This document shows positions 8,873 through 18,970 of a stretch of DNA of 64,000 bases, one piece after another; position 1 is the first letter of the stretch; each line of letters begins with the position of its first letter. A model generated the notes under the pieces. It was not told the origin of the DNA, searched no databases, and saw nothing but the letters and a program-made list of their open reading frames with translations. Source of the DNA: Vreelandella titanicae BH1 (GTDB taxonomy: Bacteria; Pseudomonadota; Gammaproteobacteria; Pseudomonadales; Halomonadaceae); assembly GCF_000336575.1 (NCBI RefSeq), contig NZ_AOPO01000001.1, positions 744,001 to 808,000 of the forward strand, read 5' to 3'. The position numbers and the translations under genes are program-made.

Positions 8873-9603
8873 TGCGCCTCTAACTTCTCGAGAATGCTGG
8901 GCAGCTCTTTAATATGGGCAATACGATGCACACGCGGGGGGAGCGGCTGATCCTCTGTTTCAGAAATCCATACCGCGTGCATGCCCAGCTGCTGGGCAGG
9001 GAGCACGTCCTCCTGCCACGAATCGCCCACGTGCATAGCGCACTCGGGGGCGACGTTTAAGCGCGACAGCGCGGTGAGGAACGGCATCGGATCAGGCTTG
9101 GGCGCCAGTAACTCGCCCGCGGCAATGGCCACCGGAAAGTAGCCAGCCAGCGGCTGACGTTGAAGATGAATATTACCGTTGGTGATCGCCGCCAACTGAT
9201 AGCGCTCTGCCAGGGCAGCCAGCAGTCCGGCCGCTTCTGGATGGGGCGTGACCTGCACGCGCAGGCGGTGAAACTCATTCATCGCTGCTGCTGCCCACAT
9301 CAACGCAGCACTGCGGTGCAGACCTGCGTGTTCTAACTGGGCCTCCAGTGAGCGCAAACGTAGCCAAGTGAAGTCGCCGCGCCGTTCGGGCACCTCTTTT
9401 GCCAACTGTTGACGGCGCTGCAGATAATCCAGCCCGCCGCTTTCGTGGGATAACGCCAGCGCTGTTTCCTGGCGTGCCGCTCGCCATGCCTCAAGTGCCT
9501 CCAGTAGCCAGCGGTAGTGGCCCTCTTCGGTACGCGCCATGACTCCGTGGTTGTCCCATAGGGTGTCGTCCAAATCGAAGGTAATGGCCTGCAGCATCGT
9601 CAT
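8845..9603 (-). CDS. HAD-family phosphatase (YigB-like)
   Basis: 252 residues with the four HAD motifs: DLDDTLWDN (nucleophile Asp), ITNGN (Ser/Thr position), KPDP (Lys), and [18 protein letters not shown] (acidic pair). The family and its place at the end of dapF-DUF484-xerC match E. coli YigB, a phosphatase able to act on the riboflavin intermediate 5-amino-6-(5-phosphoribitylamino)uracil. The exact substrate here is inferred. The start ATG overlaps the xerC stop (ATGA); an in-frame ATG two codons later is an alternative. Confidence 0.87.
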   Translation of the reverse strand: MTMLQAITFDLDDTLWDNHGVMARTEEGHYRWLLEALEAWRAARQETALALSHESGGLDYLQRRQQLAKEVPERRGDFTWLRLRSLEAQLEHAGLHRSAALMWAAAAMNEFHRLRVQVTPHPEAAGLLAALAERYQLAAITNGNIHLQRQPLAGYFPVAIAAGELLAPKPDPMPFLTALSRLNVAPECAMHVGDSWQEDVLPAQQLGMHAVWISETEDQPLPPRVHRIAHIKELPSILEKLEAHHSGGVYSH

Positions 9604-10544
9604 GGTTTGCTCCTGGGGCTATTCTTACTGTCGTTGGGGCCTCGTTTAGCACGGGGGTGCGCTGCGTCGTAGCTGGTCGCCAGATGCTGCCAATCAAGCC
9701 GGGTGTAGATTTGCGTGGTCGATAGATTGGCGTGCCCCAACAGCTCTTGCACGGCGCGCAGATCCTGGCTCGACTCCAACAGGTGACTGGCAAAGGAGTG
9801 CCGCAAACGGTGCGGGTGCAGGTGTTCGGGCAAGCCACGGGCAATCGACAGCTGAGCTAAACGCTTTTGAATGGCACGATGGCCCAAGCGCTGCCCGCGC
9901 TGGCCCACAAATAGCGCCTGCTCAGTAATAGGTGCCAGCGCTGAGCGACATCCCAGCCACTCAGCCAGCGCCTGCTGGGCGCGGCGCCCTACCGGCACCT
10001 GACGCGGCTTGCCGCCTTTGCCGATCACCCTTACCCGGCTATTCTGCAAATCGCCCAAATCAAGCGCCGCCAGCTCCGCTAAGCGCAGGCCACTGGAGTA
10101 AAACAGTTCAAGAATAGCCTGATCTCGCACGCCCAGCGGCGAGCCATCGTGGGGGGTATCGAGAAAGCGCGCCAGGGCATCGACATCCACCGGGCGCGGC
10201 AGGTGGCTGGGCTGTTTGGGCGTACGCAGTAGTCCCACCGGGTTATCGACCAGCACACCCTGCTTGACCAGGTAATCGGCGAAGCGGGAAAGTGCCGCCC
10301 GCCGCCGGGCAAGGCTTCTAGGCGCCAGCCCCCGGCTACGCTCCGACCCCAGAAAAGCCCTCAGCAGAGCGGTATCTAACGCTGCAGGATTTGTCACATC
10401 GCGTCGCTCGGTGAAGTTACACAGTGCGGCCAAATCATGCTGATAAGCCGCCACCGTGGCAGGGCTAGCATGGTATGCCAGCGCCGCTAAAAAAGCCTCA
10501 ACGCGCTTGGCTATCGTTATTTCCGTTGGAAGAGCTTCAGCCAT
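9600..10544 (-). CDS. xerC: Tyrosine recombinase XerC
   Basis: 314 residues from ATG 10544-10542, chosen because it gives normal XerC length; the open frame extends 60 codons further, but only through the DUF484 gene in another frame. An N-terminal SAM-like core-binding domain (about 1-95) precedes the catalytic domain with Arg in SSGLRLAEL, Lys in GKGGKPR, HPHRLRHSFASHLL (His-x-x-Arg), LLGHANLSTT and nucleophile Tyr in TQIYTRL. With XerD it resolves chromosome dimers at dif. The start overlaps the DUF484 stop by 8 bases. Confidence 0.95.
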   Translation of the reverse strand: MAEALPTEITIAKRVEAFLAALAYHASPATVAAYQHDLAALCNFTERRDVTNPAALDTALLRAFLGSERSRGLAPRSLARRRAALSRFADYLVKQGVLVDNPVGLLRTPKQPSHLPRPVDVDALARFLDTPHDGSPLGVRDQAILELFYSSGLRLAELAALDLGDLQNSRVRVIGKGGKPRQVPVGRRAQQALAEWLGCRSALAPITEQALFVGQRGQRLGHRAIQKRLAQLSIARGLPEHLHPHRLRHSFASHLLESSQDLRAVQELLGHANLSTTQIYTRLDWQHLATSYDAAHPRAKRGPNDSKNSPRSKP

Positions 10545-11247
10545 AGTCGCCCAGGCGCACCAGCAGGCGCGCGACGATATCACCCAAGTACTCAGTGAAC
10601 AGCGTATCCATGCTGGCCCGATAGGCGTCAGGGCTGGGGCTGGCCAGCAGCAAATAGCCCAAAGGGTCACCCGCCGAGAGCCGTGAAATCGCACAGGAAC
10701 CGGCTTTGCGCGGCGCTTTGACATGGGGCAGCAAGCACTTCCAGTCGCTGACGCTAAGCTTCACACAGCGGCTAGTGCGGCCATCCAGCAGCGCCGACAG
10801 CCGTGTGCTGGCATGTTGATCAAGCACGTGCCGTGGCGGTTGAGGCGGCGTCGGTTCACTATCGCTTAACGTGGCCGGACACCACAGCGCCATGGCCGGG
10901 GTTTCAAAGCGCTCGCTAAGCTGAGTGGCCAATGCTTGCGCCAGCGCATCGCGATCCGGCGCTTCCACCAGGGCTATCAACGTTTCCCGCAGCCGGCGGT
11001 ACTGGGACTCGTTATGGCGAGCGGTTTCCAGCAGGTGCTCCAGGCGGCCCTCGGCGGTTTCCGCGCGCTTGCGCAGGTCTAACACCAAGCGTTCTAGCAG
11101 TGACACCGCCCCGTCGATATGCGGGTGGGGCACCTGCAGCTGCTGCAGTAACCCTTCACGACCGACGAAAAAATCGGGATGACGCGCCAGCCAGAACGCC
11201 ACTTGATCAGGCTCGAGCGTTTTGCGGGGTTCAGGGGCTTGTGACAT
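10537..11247 (-). CDS. DUF484 family protein
   Basis: 236 residues. The N-terminus (AFWLARHPDFFVGREGLLQQLQVPHP) and the GAF-like C-terminal half fit the DUF484 (YigA) family, almost always found between dapF and xerC in gammaproteobacteria. A helical coiled segment (about 45-90) links the parts. The function is unknown. It is translationally linked to xerC by an 8-base overlap; dapF ends 16 bases upstream. Confidence 0.88.
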   Translation of the reverse strand: MSQAPEPRKTLEPDQVAFWLARHPDFFVGREGLLQQLQVPHPHIDGAVSLLERLVLDLRKRAETAEGRLEHLLETARHNESQYRRLRETLIALVEAPDRDALAQALATQLSERFETPAMALWCPATLSDSEPTPPQPPRHVLDQHASTRLSALLDGRTSRCVKLSVSDWKCLLPHVKAPRKAGSCAISRLSAGDPLGYLLLASPSPDAYRASMDTLFTEYLGDIVARLLVRLGDYG

Positions 11248-11263
11248 CGCCGTTCTCCTCGAA

Positions 11264-12097
11264 TTAATTAAGTGCTACGCGGCCATCGAAGACGCGTGTA
11301 GCTGGCCCCACCATCGTTAGCGCCCCTTCAGGGTCAGGCCACTCAATGCTGAGCTCTCCACCGGGTAAATGGACTTTTACGGGGCTTTTTAGCAGCCCCT
11401 GGCGAATACCGCTGGCCACTGCAGCGCAGGCACCGGTACCGCAGGCCAGCGTTTCGCCACTGCCGCGCTCATACACACGCAAACGAATTTCACTGGGCGA
11501 GAGTACCTGCATAAAGCCCACGTTAACACGCTTGGGAAAACGCGGATGCGCCTCTACCAACGGCCCGAGGCGCTCCACCGGGGCGCTATCAACGTTCTCA
11601 ACCTGCATCACAGCATGTGGGTTTCCCATAGAGACCACGCCGATCTGCAGCGTTTCATCACCCACTTGTAACTGATGCAGGGGTTGATCCCCAGGGGCAT
11701 CGAACGGCAGCGCCAAAGGGCTAAACCGCGGGCGGCCCATATCCACTCGCACCATACCGTCGTGCTGCACGGTCAGCACCAACGGGCCCCCGGCGGTTTC
11801 TACGTGGATTTCATGCTTGTGGGTCAATCGCTGATCGCGCACGAAGCGGGCAAAGCAGCGTGCACCGTTGCCACAATTTTCCACTTCACTGCCGTCAGCA
11901 TTGTAAATGCGGTAGCGAAAATCCATCTCTGGATCCCGGGGCGGTTCGACGAGCAACAACTGATCAAAGCCAATGCCGAAACGCCGGTCTGCCAGTGCAC
12001 GAATCTGAGCTTCGTCCAACCGGGCGCGCTGAGTGACTAGATCCACCATGACAAAGTCATTACCCAGGCCATGCATTTTGGTGAAGTGTAACAGCAT
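11264..12097 (-). CDS. dapF: Diaminopimelate epimerase
   Basis: 277 residues. It converts LL- to meso-diaminopimelate for lysine and peptidoglycan. The catalytic cysteine pair is in [13 protein letters not shown] and [13 protein letters not shown]; the N-terminus [12 protein letters not shown] is the family signature. The start is ATG 12097-12095, overlapping the lysA stop as TGATG. The TTG one codon upstream is rejected. Coupling to lysA puts the last two steps of lysine synthesis together. Confidence 0.96.
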   Translation of the reverse strand: MLLHFTKMHGLGNDFVMVDLVTQRARLDEAQIRALADRRFGIGFDQLLLVEPPRDPEMDFRYRIYNADGSEVENCGNGARCFARFVRDQRLTHKHEIHVETAGGPLVLTVQHDGMVRVDMGRPRFSPLALPFDAPGDQPLHQLQVGDETLQIGVVSMGNPHAVMQVENVDSAPVERLGPLVEAHPRFPKRVNVGFMQVLSPSEIRLRVYERGSGETLACGTGACAAVASGIRQGLLKSPVKVHLPGGELSIEWPDPEGALTMVGPATRVFDGRVALN

Positions 12098-13368
12098 CAA
12101 CGCCCCCCTTCGGGCAGCAGCGCTTCACCCGCCCACAGACTGGCAACGGTTTCCCGCGCGCGCACCACATGGCAGCTGTCGCCATCAACCATTAACTCGG
12201 CGGCGCGAGGGCGACTGTTATAGTTCGACGCCATAACAAAACCGTAGGCCCCCGCCGAGCGCACCGCCAAAAGATCGCCTTCGGTAATCGCCAGCTCGCG
12301 TTCCTTACCCAGGAAGTCACCCGTTTCACACACTGGGCCCACTACGTCGTAAAGGGCGCTTTCGCGTGTTTGACGAGTATCCACCGGCACAATCGCCTGC
12401 CAGGCCTGGTACAGCGCCGGGCGAATCAGGTCATTCATGGCCGCATCGACAATGGCGAAGTTCTTGGTCTCTCCAGGCTTGAGAAACTCTACCCGAGTGA
12501 GCATGACACCCGCATTGGCGGCGATGGAGCGACCGGGTTCAAACAGCAACGTAAGCGCTTCGCCACCTTCCCAACGCGAAAGCCGCGCCAACAGTTGGCT
12601 AGCGTAATCAAACGGCTGGGGCGGTTTTTCATCGCGGTAAGGCACGCCTAAACCGCCACCTAAATCAAGGTGCTCGATTTCGATGCCCCGCTCACGCAGC
12701 CGCTCCATAAGCACCAGTAAGCGATCAAGGGCATCCAGGAAGGGTGCGGTTTCAGTTAGCTGTGAACCGATGTGGCAGTCGAGCCCCTTCACCTGCAAAT
12801 TGGGCAGGCTTGCGGCTAGTTCGTAAACCGCCAACGCTTCATCCACCGGGATGCCGAACTTATTATCCTTCAAACCAGTGGAGATATACGGATGAGTACC
12901 CGCATCCACGTCTGGGTTGACCCGCAATGAGACCGGGGCAATTTTCCCCAACTCACCGGCGACACGATTCAAGCGCTCAAGTTCGGGGCGTGACTCAACG
13001 TTAAAGCACTTAATGCCCACGTCCAGCGCACGAACCATTTCATGGGGTTGCTTGGCAACGCCCGAAAACACTACTTTCGCCGGGTCGCCACCGGCTTTTA
13101 GCACCCGCTCAAGCTCACCGATAGAGACAATATCGAACCCCGCACCCAGCTTGGCTAACAGGCCTAGCACAGCCAGATTGGAGTTGGCCTTCACCGCGTA
13201 ACAGATCAAGTGCGGATGGCCGCCCAGTGCTTCGGTGTAGGCACGAAAGTGGCGCTCAAAGGTCGCTTTTGAGTAGACGTAGCAGGGCGTGCCGTACTCG
13301 TCGGCAATCCGTGACAGCGGCACATCTTCGGCGTATAGCACGCCATCGCGGTAGTTAAAATAATCCAT
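12097..13368 (-). CDS. lysA: Diaminopimelate decarboxylase
   Basis: 423 residues, PLP-dependent fold III decarboxylase producing L-lysine from meso-DAP. The PLP lysine is in [13 protein letters not shown]; also seen are [29 protein letters not shown] and [11 protein letters not shown] (active-site Cys). It is usual in length and lies between lptM and dapF in a tight operon; 33 bases separate it from lptM. Confidence 0.96.
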   Translation of the reverse strand: MDYFNYRDGVLYAEDVPLSRIADEYGTPCYVYSKATFERHFRAYTEALGGHPHLICYAVKANSNLAVLGLLAKLGAGFDIVSIGELERVLKAGGDPAKVVFSGVAKQPHEMVRALDVGIKCFNVESRPELERLNRVAGELGKIAPVSLRVNPDVDAGTHPYISTGLKDNKFGIPVDEALAVYELAASLPNLQVKGLDCHIGSQLTETAPFLDALDRLLVLMERLRERGIEIEHLDLGGGLGVPYRDEKPPQPFDYASQLLARLSRWEGGEALTLLFEPGRSIAANAGVMLTRVEFLKPGETKNFAIVDAAMNDLIRPALYQAWQAIVPVDTRQTRESALYDVVGPVCETGDFLGKERELAITEGDLLAVRSAGAYGFVMASNYNSRPRAAELMVDGDSCHVVRARETVASLWAGEALLPEGGR

Positions 13369-13401
13369 AGGGCTCTCCCCTTCTCCTGGGCCTGCGGCTA
13401 T

Positions 13402-13545
13402 CTATTCAGAGGGCTGGTCAGACGACTGGGTAGATTGCTCGTCAGCGGGTGCATTGTCCGGCAGATAAAGCGGCCCCTTTTGCCCACAGGCAGTAACCGC
13501 GGTTAACAGCAGCGCTGTAAGAGCGATGATTGCCAGCGTTTTCAT
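13402..13545 (-). CDS. lptM: LPS translocon maturation chaperone LptM (YifL)
   Basis: 47 residues, translated by hand from ATG 13545-13543 to TAG 13404-13402. A short lipoprotein signal ends in VTAC, and the mature part begins [10 protein letters not shown], the hallmark of YifL/LptM. This outer-membrane lipoprotein assists maturation of the LptDE translocon. The tail is acidic and Gln/Ser-rich. Its ATG overlaps the argH stop (ATGA), and lysA follows, giving argH-lptM-lysA-dapF. The gene is short and easily missed by gene callers. Confidence 0.9.
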   Translation of the reverse strand: MKTLAIIALTALLLTAVTACGQKGPLYLPDNAPADEQSTQSSDQPSE

Positions 13546-14945
13546 GCGCCCGCCTTGAGCGCGGCCAACGCCTCACGCGCTCGCTGGGCGGCCGCCCGCA
13601 CCTGGTTGGGAGCCGTGCCACCAATGTGGTTACGGGCGGCGACCGAGCCTTCCAGAGTCAATACCTCGAACACATCCTGCTCGATGGTAGCGGAGAACTG
13701 CTGGAGCTCTTCCAGGCTCATTTCAGAAAGGTCTTTTTCACTTTTTAGGCCATAAGCCACCGACTGGCCGACGATTTCGTGGGCATCACGAAAGGCCACG
13801 CCTTTGCGCACCAAGTAGTCAGCCAAGTCCGTCGCGGTGGAGAAACCACGCCGCGCCGCTTCATACATGCTGGCTTTTTTGGGCTCAATAGCGGGCACCA
13901 TATCGGCGAAGGCTTTCAGGCAGTCGCGCACGGTATCCACGGCATCGAACAGCGGCTCTTTATCTTCCTGGTTGTCTTTGTTGTAGGCCAACGGTTGCGA
14001 TTTCATCAGCGTTAACAGCGACATCAGGTGGCCATAAACACGACCGGTTTTGCCGCGCACCAGTTCCGGCACGTCAGGGTTTTTCTTCTGCGGCATGATG
14101 GATGAGCCGGTGCAGAAACGGTCGGGCAGGTCGATAAAGTTGAACTGGGCGCTGGTCCACAGCACCAGTTCTTCGCTCATGCGCGACAGGTGCATCAATA
14201 GGATGCTGGCAAAGCTGGTGAATTCAATAGCGAAGTCACGATCCGAGACGGCGTCCAGGGAGTTCTCCGTGGGGCGGTCAAAGCCTAACAGCTCTGCGGT
14301 GACGTGGCGGTCGATGGGATAGGTAGTGCCCGCCAGCGCCGCGGCGCCCAGCGGCATGACGTTGACACGCTTGCGGCAGTCCAGCAGGCGCTCATGGTCA
14401 CGAGCCAGCATCTCCTGCCAAGCCAGAATATGATGACCAAAGGTGACCGGCTGGGCGGTTTGCAGATGGGTAAAGCCGGGCATAATGGTTTCAGCTTCAC
14501 GATCGGCCAGCTCAATCATACCTTCGCGCAGGCGCTTGAGTTCTACTTCAATAACATCGATCTCATCGCGCATAAACAGGCGAATATCGGTGGCGACCTG
14601 GTCGTTGCGCGAGCGCCCGGTGTGGAGTTTTTTACCGGTAATGCCGATCTTTTCGGTCAGCCGCGCTTCGATGTTCATATGCACATCTTCAAGCGGCACC
14701 GACCAGTTAAATTCACCGCGCTCGATTTCGCCCTGTATCTCGTTCAGGCCGTTAATAATCGCATCGCGTTCTTCATCGGTCAGCACGCCTACCCGAGCAA
14801 GCATGGTGGCGTGGGCAATGGAACCCTGGATGTCCTGGGGGGCCAGTCGCTGGTCGAAATTAACCGACGCGGTGAAGCGTGCAACAAAGGCATCGGTGGG
14901 CTCGCTAAAGCGACCGCCCCAAGACTGATTCGTGGCTTGGCTCAT
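13542..14945 (-). CDS. argH: Argininosuccinate lyase
   Basis: 467 residues; it cleaves argininosuccinate to arginine and fumarate. The fumarase/aspartase signature [12 protein letters not shown] is present, with the N-terminal [10 protein letters not shown] and the catalytic region [12 protein letters not shown]. Length is normal. It is the first gene of the argH-lptM-lysA-dapF-DUF484-xerC-HAD run. The next gene upstream, on the same strand, is the c-di-GMP protein. Confidence 0.96.
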   Translation of the reverse strand: MSQATNQSWGGRFSEPTDAFVARFTASVNFDQRLAPQDIQGSIAHATMLARVGVLTDEERDAIINGLNEIQGEIERGEFNWSVPLEDVHMNIEARLTEKIGITGKKLHTGRSRNDQVATDIRLFMRDEIDVIEVELKRLREGMIELADREAETIMPGFTHLQTAQPVTFGHHILAWQEMLARDHERLLDCRKRVNVMPLGAAALAGTTYPIDRHVTAELLGFDRPTENSLDAVSDRDFAIEFTSFASILLMHLSRMSEELVLWTSAQFNFIDLPDRFCTGSSIMPQKKNPDVPELVRGKTGRVYGHLMSLLTLMKSQPLAYNKDNQEDKEPLFDAVDTVRDCLKAFADMVPAIEPKKASMYEAARRGFSTATDLADYLVRKGVAFRDAHEIVGQSVAYGLKSEKDLSEMSLEELQQFSATIEQDVFEVLTLEGSVAARNHIGGTAPNQVRAAAQRAREALAALKAGA

Positions 14946-15042
14946 CGAAGATATATCCTGCTAACAAAACAAAGGAGTCGTTAGCAGAAAGTGTACCAGA
15001 GTCGCCCCGGTCAGCGGCACGCCGTTTTTACTTATGCGTCAG

Positions 15043-17100
15043 CTAACAGAGAGACGTTATGACGGCAGGGGGCTGGTGCAAAAACTCGCGCAGGGCACCG
15101 AGGGGCATGGGGCGAGCAAAGAAGTAGCCTTGATAGTAGTCACAGTGGCGCTTTAGCAGGTAGCCAAACTGCTCTGCCGTCTCGACGCCTTCGACCAATA
15201 CCTCAAGCCCCATCTTTCCCGCCATAGCGACTACGCCTTCGATAATCGCAGCATCGTGGCGGTCAGAGATCACGTCGCGCACAAAGGAGCGGTCAATCTT
15301 GATGCGATTAATCGGCAGCCGCTTTAAGTAGCTGAGACTAGAGAAGCCGGTGCCAAAGTCGTCTAACGCTATCTGAACCCCCAGGGCACGCAAATGCTTT
15401 AACGCCTGGATGGCTTGCTCGGCACTCTCCATCAGGACGCTTTCGGTGAGCTCTAACTCCAATAGCGCTGGCCTTAAACCACTGCTCGCCAGCACCTGCT
15501 CAATGGAGGCGAAAAAGCCGGGACGTTGAAACTGCATCGGCGAGATATTGACTGCCATGGTGATCTCACCCAACCCTAGGCCATTAAGCTGCTGGGCATC
15601 GCGACAAGCGGTGGCCAGCACCCACTCGCTGATAGGTATGATCTGACCAGTATCCTCGGCAAGGCTGATAAAATCAGAGGGCGGAATATTGCCGCGCTCA
15701 GGGTGCTGCCAGCGGATTAGTGCTTCCACCCCCACCACGCGACCACTGGGCGCATGAATTTGCGGCTGGTAATGCAGTTCGAACTGCTGCTGTTCAATGG
15801 CTTGCTGTAGTGCGCTGCGCAAGCTCACCCTTTCGCTCACTTTGCGATTCAAGTCTTCGGTATACCAGTGGTAGGTATTACGCCCGCGCCGCTTGGCTTT
15901 ATACATGGCCAAATCCGCCTGCTGAATAAGCTGGCGGGGGTTGTCCATGCTGCCGTCATTGATGGCAATCCCGATACTGGCGGTGATGCGCAGCTCGCTG
16001 TCGCGGTACCAGTAGGGCGGCGAAAGCCCCTGGAGAACCCGCTCGACCACCTGTATAACATCGTCCTGATGGGCTAGATCCGGCAACAACACCACAAACT
16101 CATCGCTGCCAAAACGCGCGACGGTGTCCCAGGGGCGCAGTTCATTCTCCAACCGCCTGGCCACTTCAACCAGAATAAAGTCGCCCACTTCATGGCCCAA
16201 GGTATCGTTGATCGGCTTAAAATCGTCCAGGTCAATAAACAGCACGGCTATATAGCGATGGTAGCGGCGCGCCATCACGCCCCCCTCTTCCAAGCGCTGA
16301 CCAAGTAACAAGCGGTTGGGCAGCCCGGTCAAGGCGTCGTGATGGGCGTTATGGTCGAGTTGAGCCTGATATTCGCGCTGTTCAGAGATATCATTCTGTA
16401 CGCCGACAAAGTGGGTCACTTGGCCGTTCTCATCGCGTACAGGTGAAATGTGCAAGTCGTTCCAAAAAACCGTGCCGTCATGCCGATAGTTACGGATGAC
16501 CACGTGTACTTCACGCTGCTCGGTAATCCCTACCTGTAGCTGCTTGACGGTGGCGGGATCGGTCTCTTCCCCCTGTAGGAAACGGCAGTTACGCCCCAGT
16601 GCCTGGTTGCGCGAATAGCCGGTAATGCGTTCAAAGGCAGCGTTGACGTAAACCAGAGGCAGATCGCTGCTCTGAGCATCGACAATAAGAACACCATTGG
16701 TGCTTGATTCAACGCTACGCTCCAATAATTTTAGCTGTTGTTCGCTAGCTTTACGCCGCGTAATCACCCGGGCGATTACGTAAATCACGTCCTCCCCCAA
16801 CGACGGCGAAATTTCTAACCAGTGCTGCTTGCCGGTTGCGGAAACAGCGCGCACCTCAAAAGGAATGACCTTTTCGCCTTGATGCACTCGCTGTAACGCC
16901 CGTTCGATCACCGGGTGGTCAAGGGGGTTAATGACGACACCACAGGAACGCCCGATTAACTGTTCAGAGGTATATCCCAGCAGCGTCTCGAAGGCTGGAT
17001 TGACTTGCAGCAGCGTGCCTTTAAAGTCGATACAGCAGAACAGATCCCGTGAAAGCAGGAAAAACTGGTCAAGCTGGCCGCGGGGTAACACTGAGGACAT
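15043..17100 (-). CDS. PAS-PAS-GGDEF-EAL cyclic-di-GMP protein
   Basis: 685 residues, cytosolic (no membrane segment). Two PAS domains (about 8-125, and 130-245, the latter with GRNCRFLQGEETDP, the flavin/LOV-like loop form), then GGDEF (about 255-410), then EAL (about 420-675). The cyclase signature is RFGSDEF, a one-residue change from GGDEF, so cyclase activity is uncertain. The EAL domain looks complete: EALIRW, ELTESVLME, DDFGTGFSSLSYL, KIDRSFV, VEGVET. A phosphodiesterase, possibly light- or redox-sensing through the second PAS, is the best guess. In PAS2 the FMN-binding cysteine context NCRFLQ is conserved. It sits between argH and hemC, where pseudomonads carry algZ/algR. Confidence 0.9.
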   Translation of the reverse strand: MSSVLPRGQLDQFFLLSRDLFCCIDFKGTLLQVNPAFETLLGYTSEQLIGRSCGVVINPLDHPVIERALQRVHQGEKVIPFEVRAVSATGKQHWLEISPSLGEDVIYVIARVITRRKASEQQLKLLERSVESSTNGVLIVDAQSSDLPLVYVNAAFERITGYSRNQALGRNCRFLQGEETDPATVKQLQVGITEQREVHVVIRNYRHDGTVFWNDLHISPVRDENGQVTHFVGVQNDISEQREYQAQLDHNAHHDALTGLPNRLLLGQRLEEGGVMARRYHRYIAVLFIDLDDFKPINDTLGHEVGDFILVEVARRLENELRPWDTVARFGSDEFVVLLPDLAHQDDVIQVVERVLQGLSPPYWYRDSELRITASIGIAINDGSMDNPRQLIQQADLAMYKAKRRGRNTYHWYTEDLNRKVSERVSLRSALQQAIEQQQFELHYQPQIHAPSGRVVGVEALIRWQHPERGNIPPSDFISLAEDTGQIIPISEWVLATACRDAQQLNGLGLGEITMAVNISPMQFQRPGFFASIEQVLASSGLRPALLELELTESVLMESAEQAIQALKHLRALGVQIALDDFGTGFSSLSYLKRLPINRIKIDRSFVRDVISDRHDAAIIEGVVAMAGKMGLEVLVEGVETAEQFGYLLKRHCDYYQGYFFARPMPLGALREFLHQPPAVITSLC

Positions 17101-17236
17101 ACAATTTCCTAGGGGGACGGATAAAGCACGTTACGGGCGCCTAATCAGTTCCGTTATTTTTACTGTGGCGCTCGGTGCTTTATGATGACACTTATCATAG
17201 CTTGACTCGCCGTGTCTGCGGTATAGGGAGAATAAC

Positions 17237-18181
17237 GTGCTATCAATCACCAAACTGCGCATTGCCACGCGTAAAAGCCAACTGGCCATGTGGCAGGCTG
17301 AGTACGTTCGTGACCGCTTAATGGCGGCTCACAGCGGCCTTGAGGTCGAGCTTGTAGCTCTGTCTACCAAGGGCGACAAAATTCTCGATACACCGCTTTC
17401 AAAAATTGGCGGTAAAGGGCTGTTCGTTAAAGAGCTGGAAGACGCCATGCTCGATGGCCGTGCCGATATTGCCGTCCACTCGATGAAAGATGTACCCATG
17501 CTCTTCCCCGAAGGGCTGGGCCTGTCGGTCATCCTAGAGGGGGCCGACCCTACCGATGCGTTTGTATCCAACCACTACTCTAGCATTGATGAGCTTCCCG
17601 AAGGGGCACGAATTGGCACCGCCAGCTTACGCCGTGGCCTGCAGATGCGTGAAGCCCGCCCCGACCTGCAAATTCTCAACTTGCGCGGCAACGTACAAAC
17701 GCGGCTAGGTAAATTAGACGCGGGAGAATTTGACGCCATCATCCTGGCGACCTCAGGCCTTAAGCGGTTGGGCTTGGATGAGCGGATTGCCCAGGCACTG
17801 CCGCCGGAAGTGTGCCTGCCCGCCTGCGGCCAAGGAGCCCTAGGCATTGAGTGCCGCCTGCATGACCCCGAGCTGATTGCCTTGCTAGCCCCGCTGGATG
17901 ACGCGGATACCGCGACGCGTGTGCGCGCCGAACGGGCCATGAACACGCGCTTAGAGGGCGGCTGCCAAGTGCCTATTGCGGGCCACGCGGTGCTGGATAT
18001 TGAAAATGAAACCCTTTGGCTACGCGGCTTAGTGGGCAACCCAGAGGGCACCGAAGTGCTGCGCGCCGAAGGCCGTGGTTCGATGCATGAGCCCGAAGCG
18101 CTGGGCATTCGCATTGCCGAAGAGCTGCTCGACCAAGGCGCTGGCGATATTTTGGCTGAGGTTTACGGCCGCGCCATATGA
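17237..18181 (+). CDS. hemC: Porphobilinogen deaminase (hydroxymethylbilane synthase)
   Basis: 314 residues from GTG 17237, preceded by AGGGAG. It joins four porphobilinogens into hydroxymethylbilane. Visible: [66 protein letters not shown], and the dipyrromethane-cofactor cysteine in [13 protein letters not shown]. It starts the hemC-hemD-hemX-hemY operon and overlaps hemD by ATGA. Confidence 0.96.
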   Translation: MLSITKLRIATRKSQLAMWQAEYVRDRLMAAHSGLEVELVALSTKGDKILDTPLSKIGGKGLFVKELEDAMLDGRADIAVHSMKDVPMLFPEGLGLSVILEGADPTDAFVSNHYSSIDELPEGARIGTASLRRGLQMREARPDLQILNLRGNVQTRLGKLDAGEFDAIILATSGLKRLGLDERIAQALPPEVCLPACGQGALGIECRLHDPELIALLAPLDDADTATRVRAERAMNTRLEGGCQVPIAGHAVLDIENETLWLRGLVGNPEGTEVLRAEGRGSMHEPEALGIRIAEELLDQGAGDILAEVYGRAI

Positions 18182-18957
18182 GCCAACCGGTACTGATCTG
18201 CCGCCCTGGCGAGCGCGGTGAAGCACTGGCTGCTGCTCTGCGCGAGCGAGGCGAGAGCGTTGAATCACTCAACGTGATGCAACTCGAAGCCTTACTAGAA
18301 ACCCCTGAAATGCGGCGTATCTGGCTGGATATTGATCAGTACCATAAGATAATAGTCATCAGCCCCTTTGCGGCCACTTGCTTAAGTGAAGCGCTGGATC
18401 GCTTCTGGCCACAGCTGCCCATTGGCATTGACTACTACAGCGTTGGCAGCGCCACCGCGGCAACGCTTTATGATCAGTTGGGCGTACGTGTGCATGTGCC
18501 TGCGCCCAGTGCAGGTGAAGATACCAGCGAAGCACTGCTTGCGCTTGCCTCGCTTCAACAGTTAGGGCACCAGCGTATTCTACTGGTGGCGGGAGAAGGT
18601 GGCCGCCCGCTGCTCGCTGAAACGCTTGCTGAGCGGGGCGCGCAGGTGACTCGCGTAGCGGTGTATCGACGCACGTTTCACCCCCTTGAACCCGCTCTGC
18701 AAACGCGCCTTTGTTCAGGTAATTACCGGGCGTTGATCGTCACCAGCAGCGAACTGCTGGAACATCTGGCAAAATGGTGCAATCAGGCGGCCTTGAACCA
18801 ACCGCTAATCGTTTCCAGTCGCCGTTTGGCTACACTGGCTGGCATACTGGGTTTTTGTGACCTCAAGGTGGCGTCCGGAGCTACGCCAGCTGCGTTGATA
18901 GCGGCGTTGGAGACCTGCGACCCACAGGGTGCCGATGTCGATCAAGGAACTTACTAA
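18178..18957 (+). CDS. hemD: Uroporphyrinogen-III synthase
   Basis: 259 residues. The family is divergent, but position directly after hemC, length and segments such as [29 protein letters not shown] and [33 protein letters not shown] (both Rossmann-like lobes) identify it. It cyclises and inverts ring D of hydroxymethylbilane. The start overlaps the hemC stop. Confidence 0.92.
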   Translation: MSQPVLICRPGERGEALAAALRERGESVESLNVMQLEALLETPEMRRIWLDIDQYHKIIVISPFAATCLSEALDRFWPQLPIGIDYYSVGSATAATLYDQLGVRVHVPAPSAGEDTSEALLALASLQQLGHQRILLVAGEGGRPLLAETLAERGAQVTRVAVYRRTFHPLEPALQTRLCSGNYRALIVTSSELLEHLAKWCNQAALNQPLIVSSRRLATLAGILGFCDLKVASGATPAALIAALETCDPQGADVDQGTY

Positions 18958-18970
18958 GGGCTAGCGACAC

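Noticed and set aside
10545..10724. 60-codon N-terminal extension of the xerC frame
   Set aside because: It lies inside the DUF484 coding region, reads as random low-quality protein, and XerC length is normal from the inner ATG.
17193..17230. TTGACT and TATAGG before hemC as a sigma70 promoter
   Set aside because: The spacer is only 14 bases; normal is 16-18.
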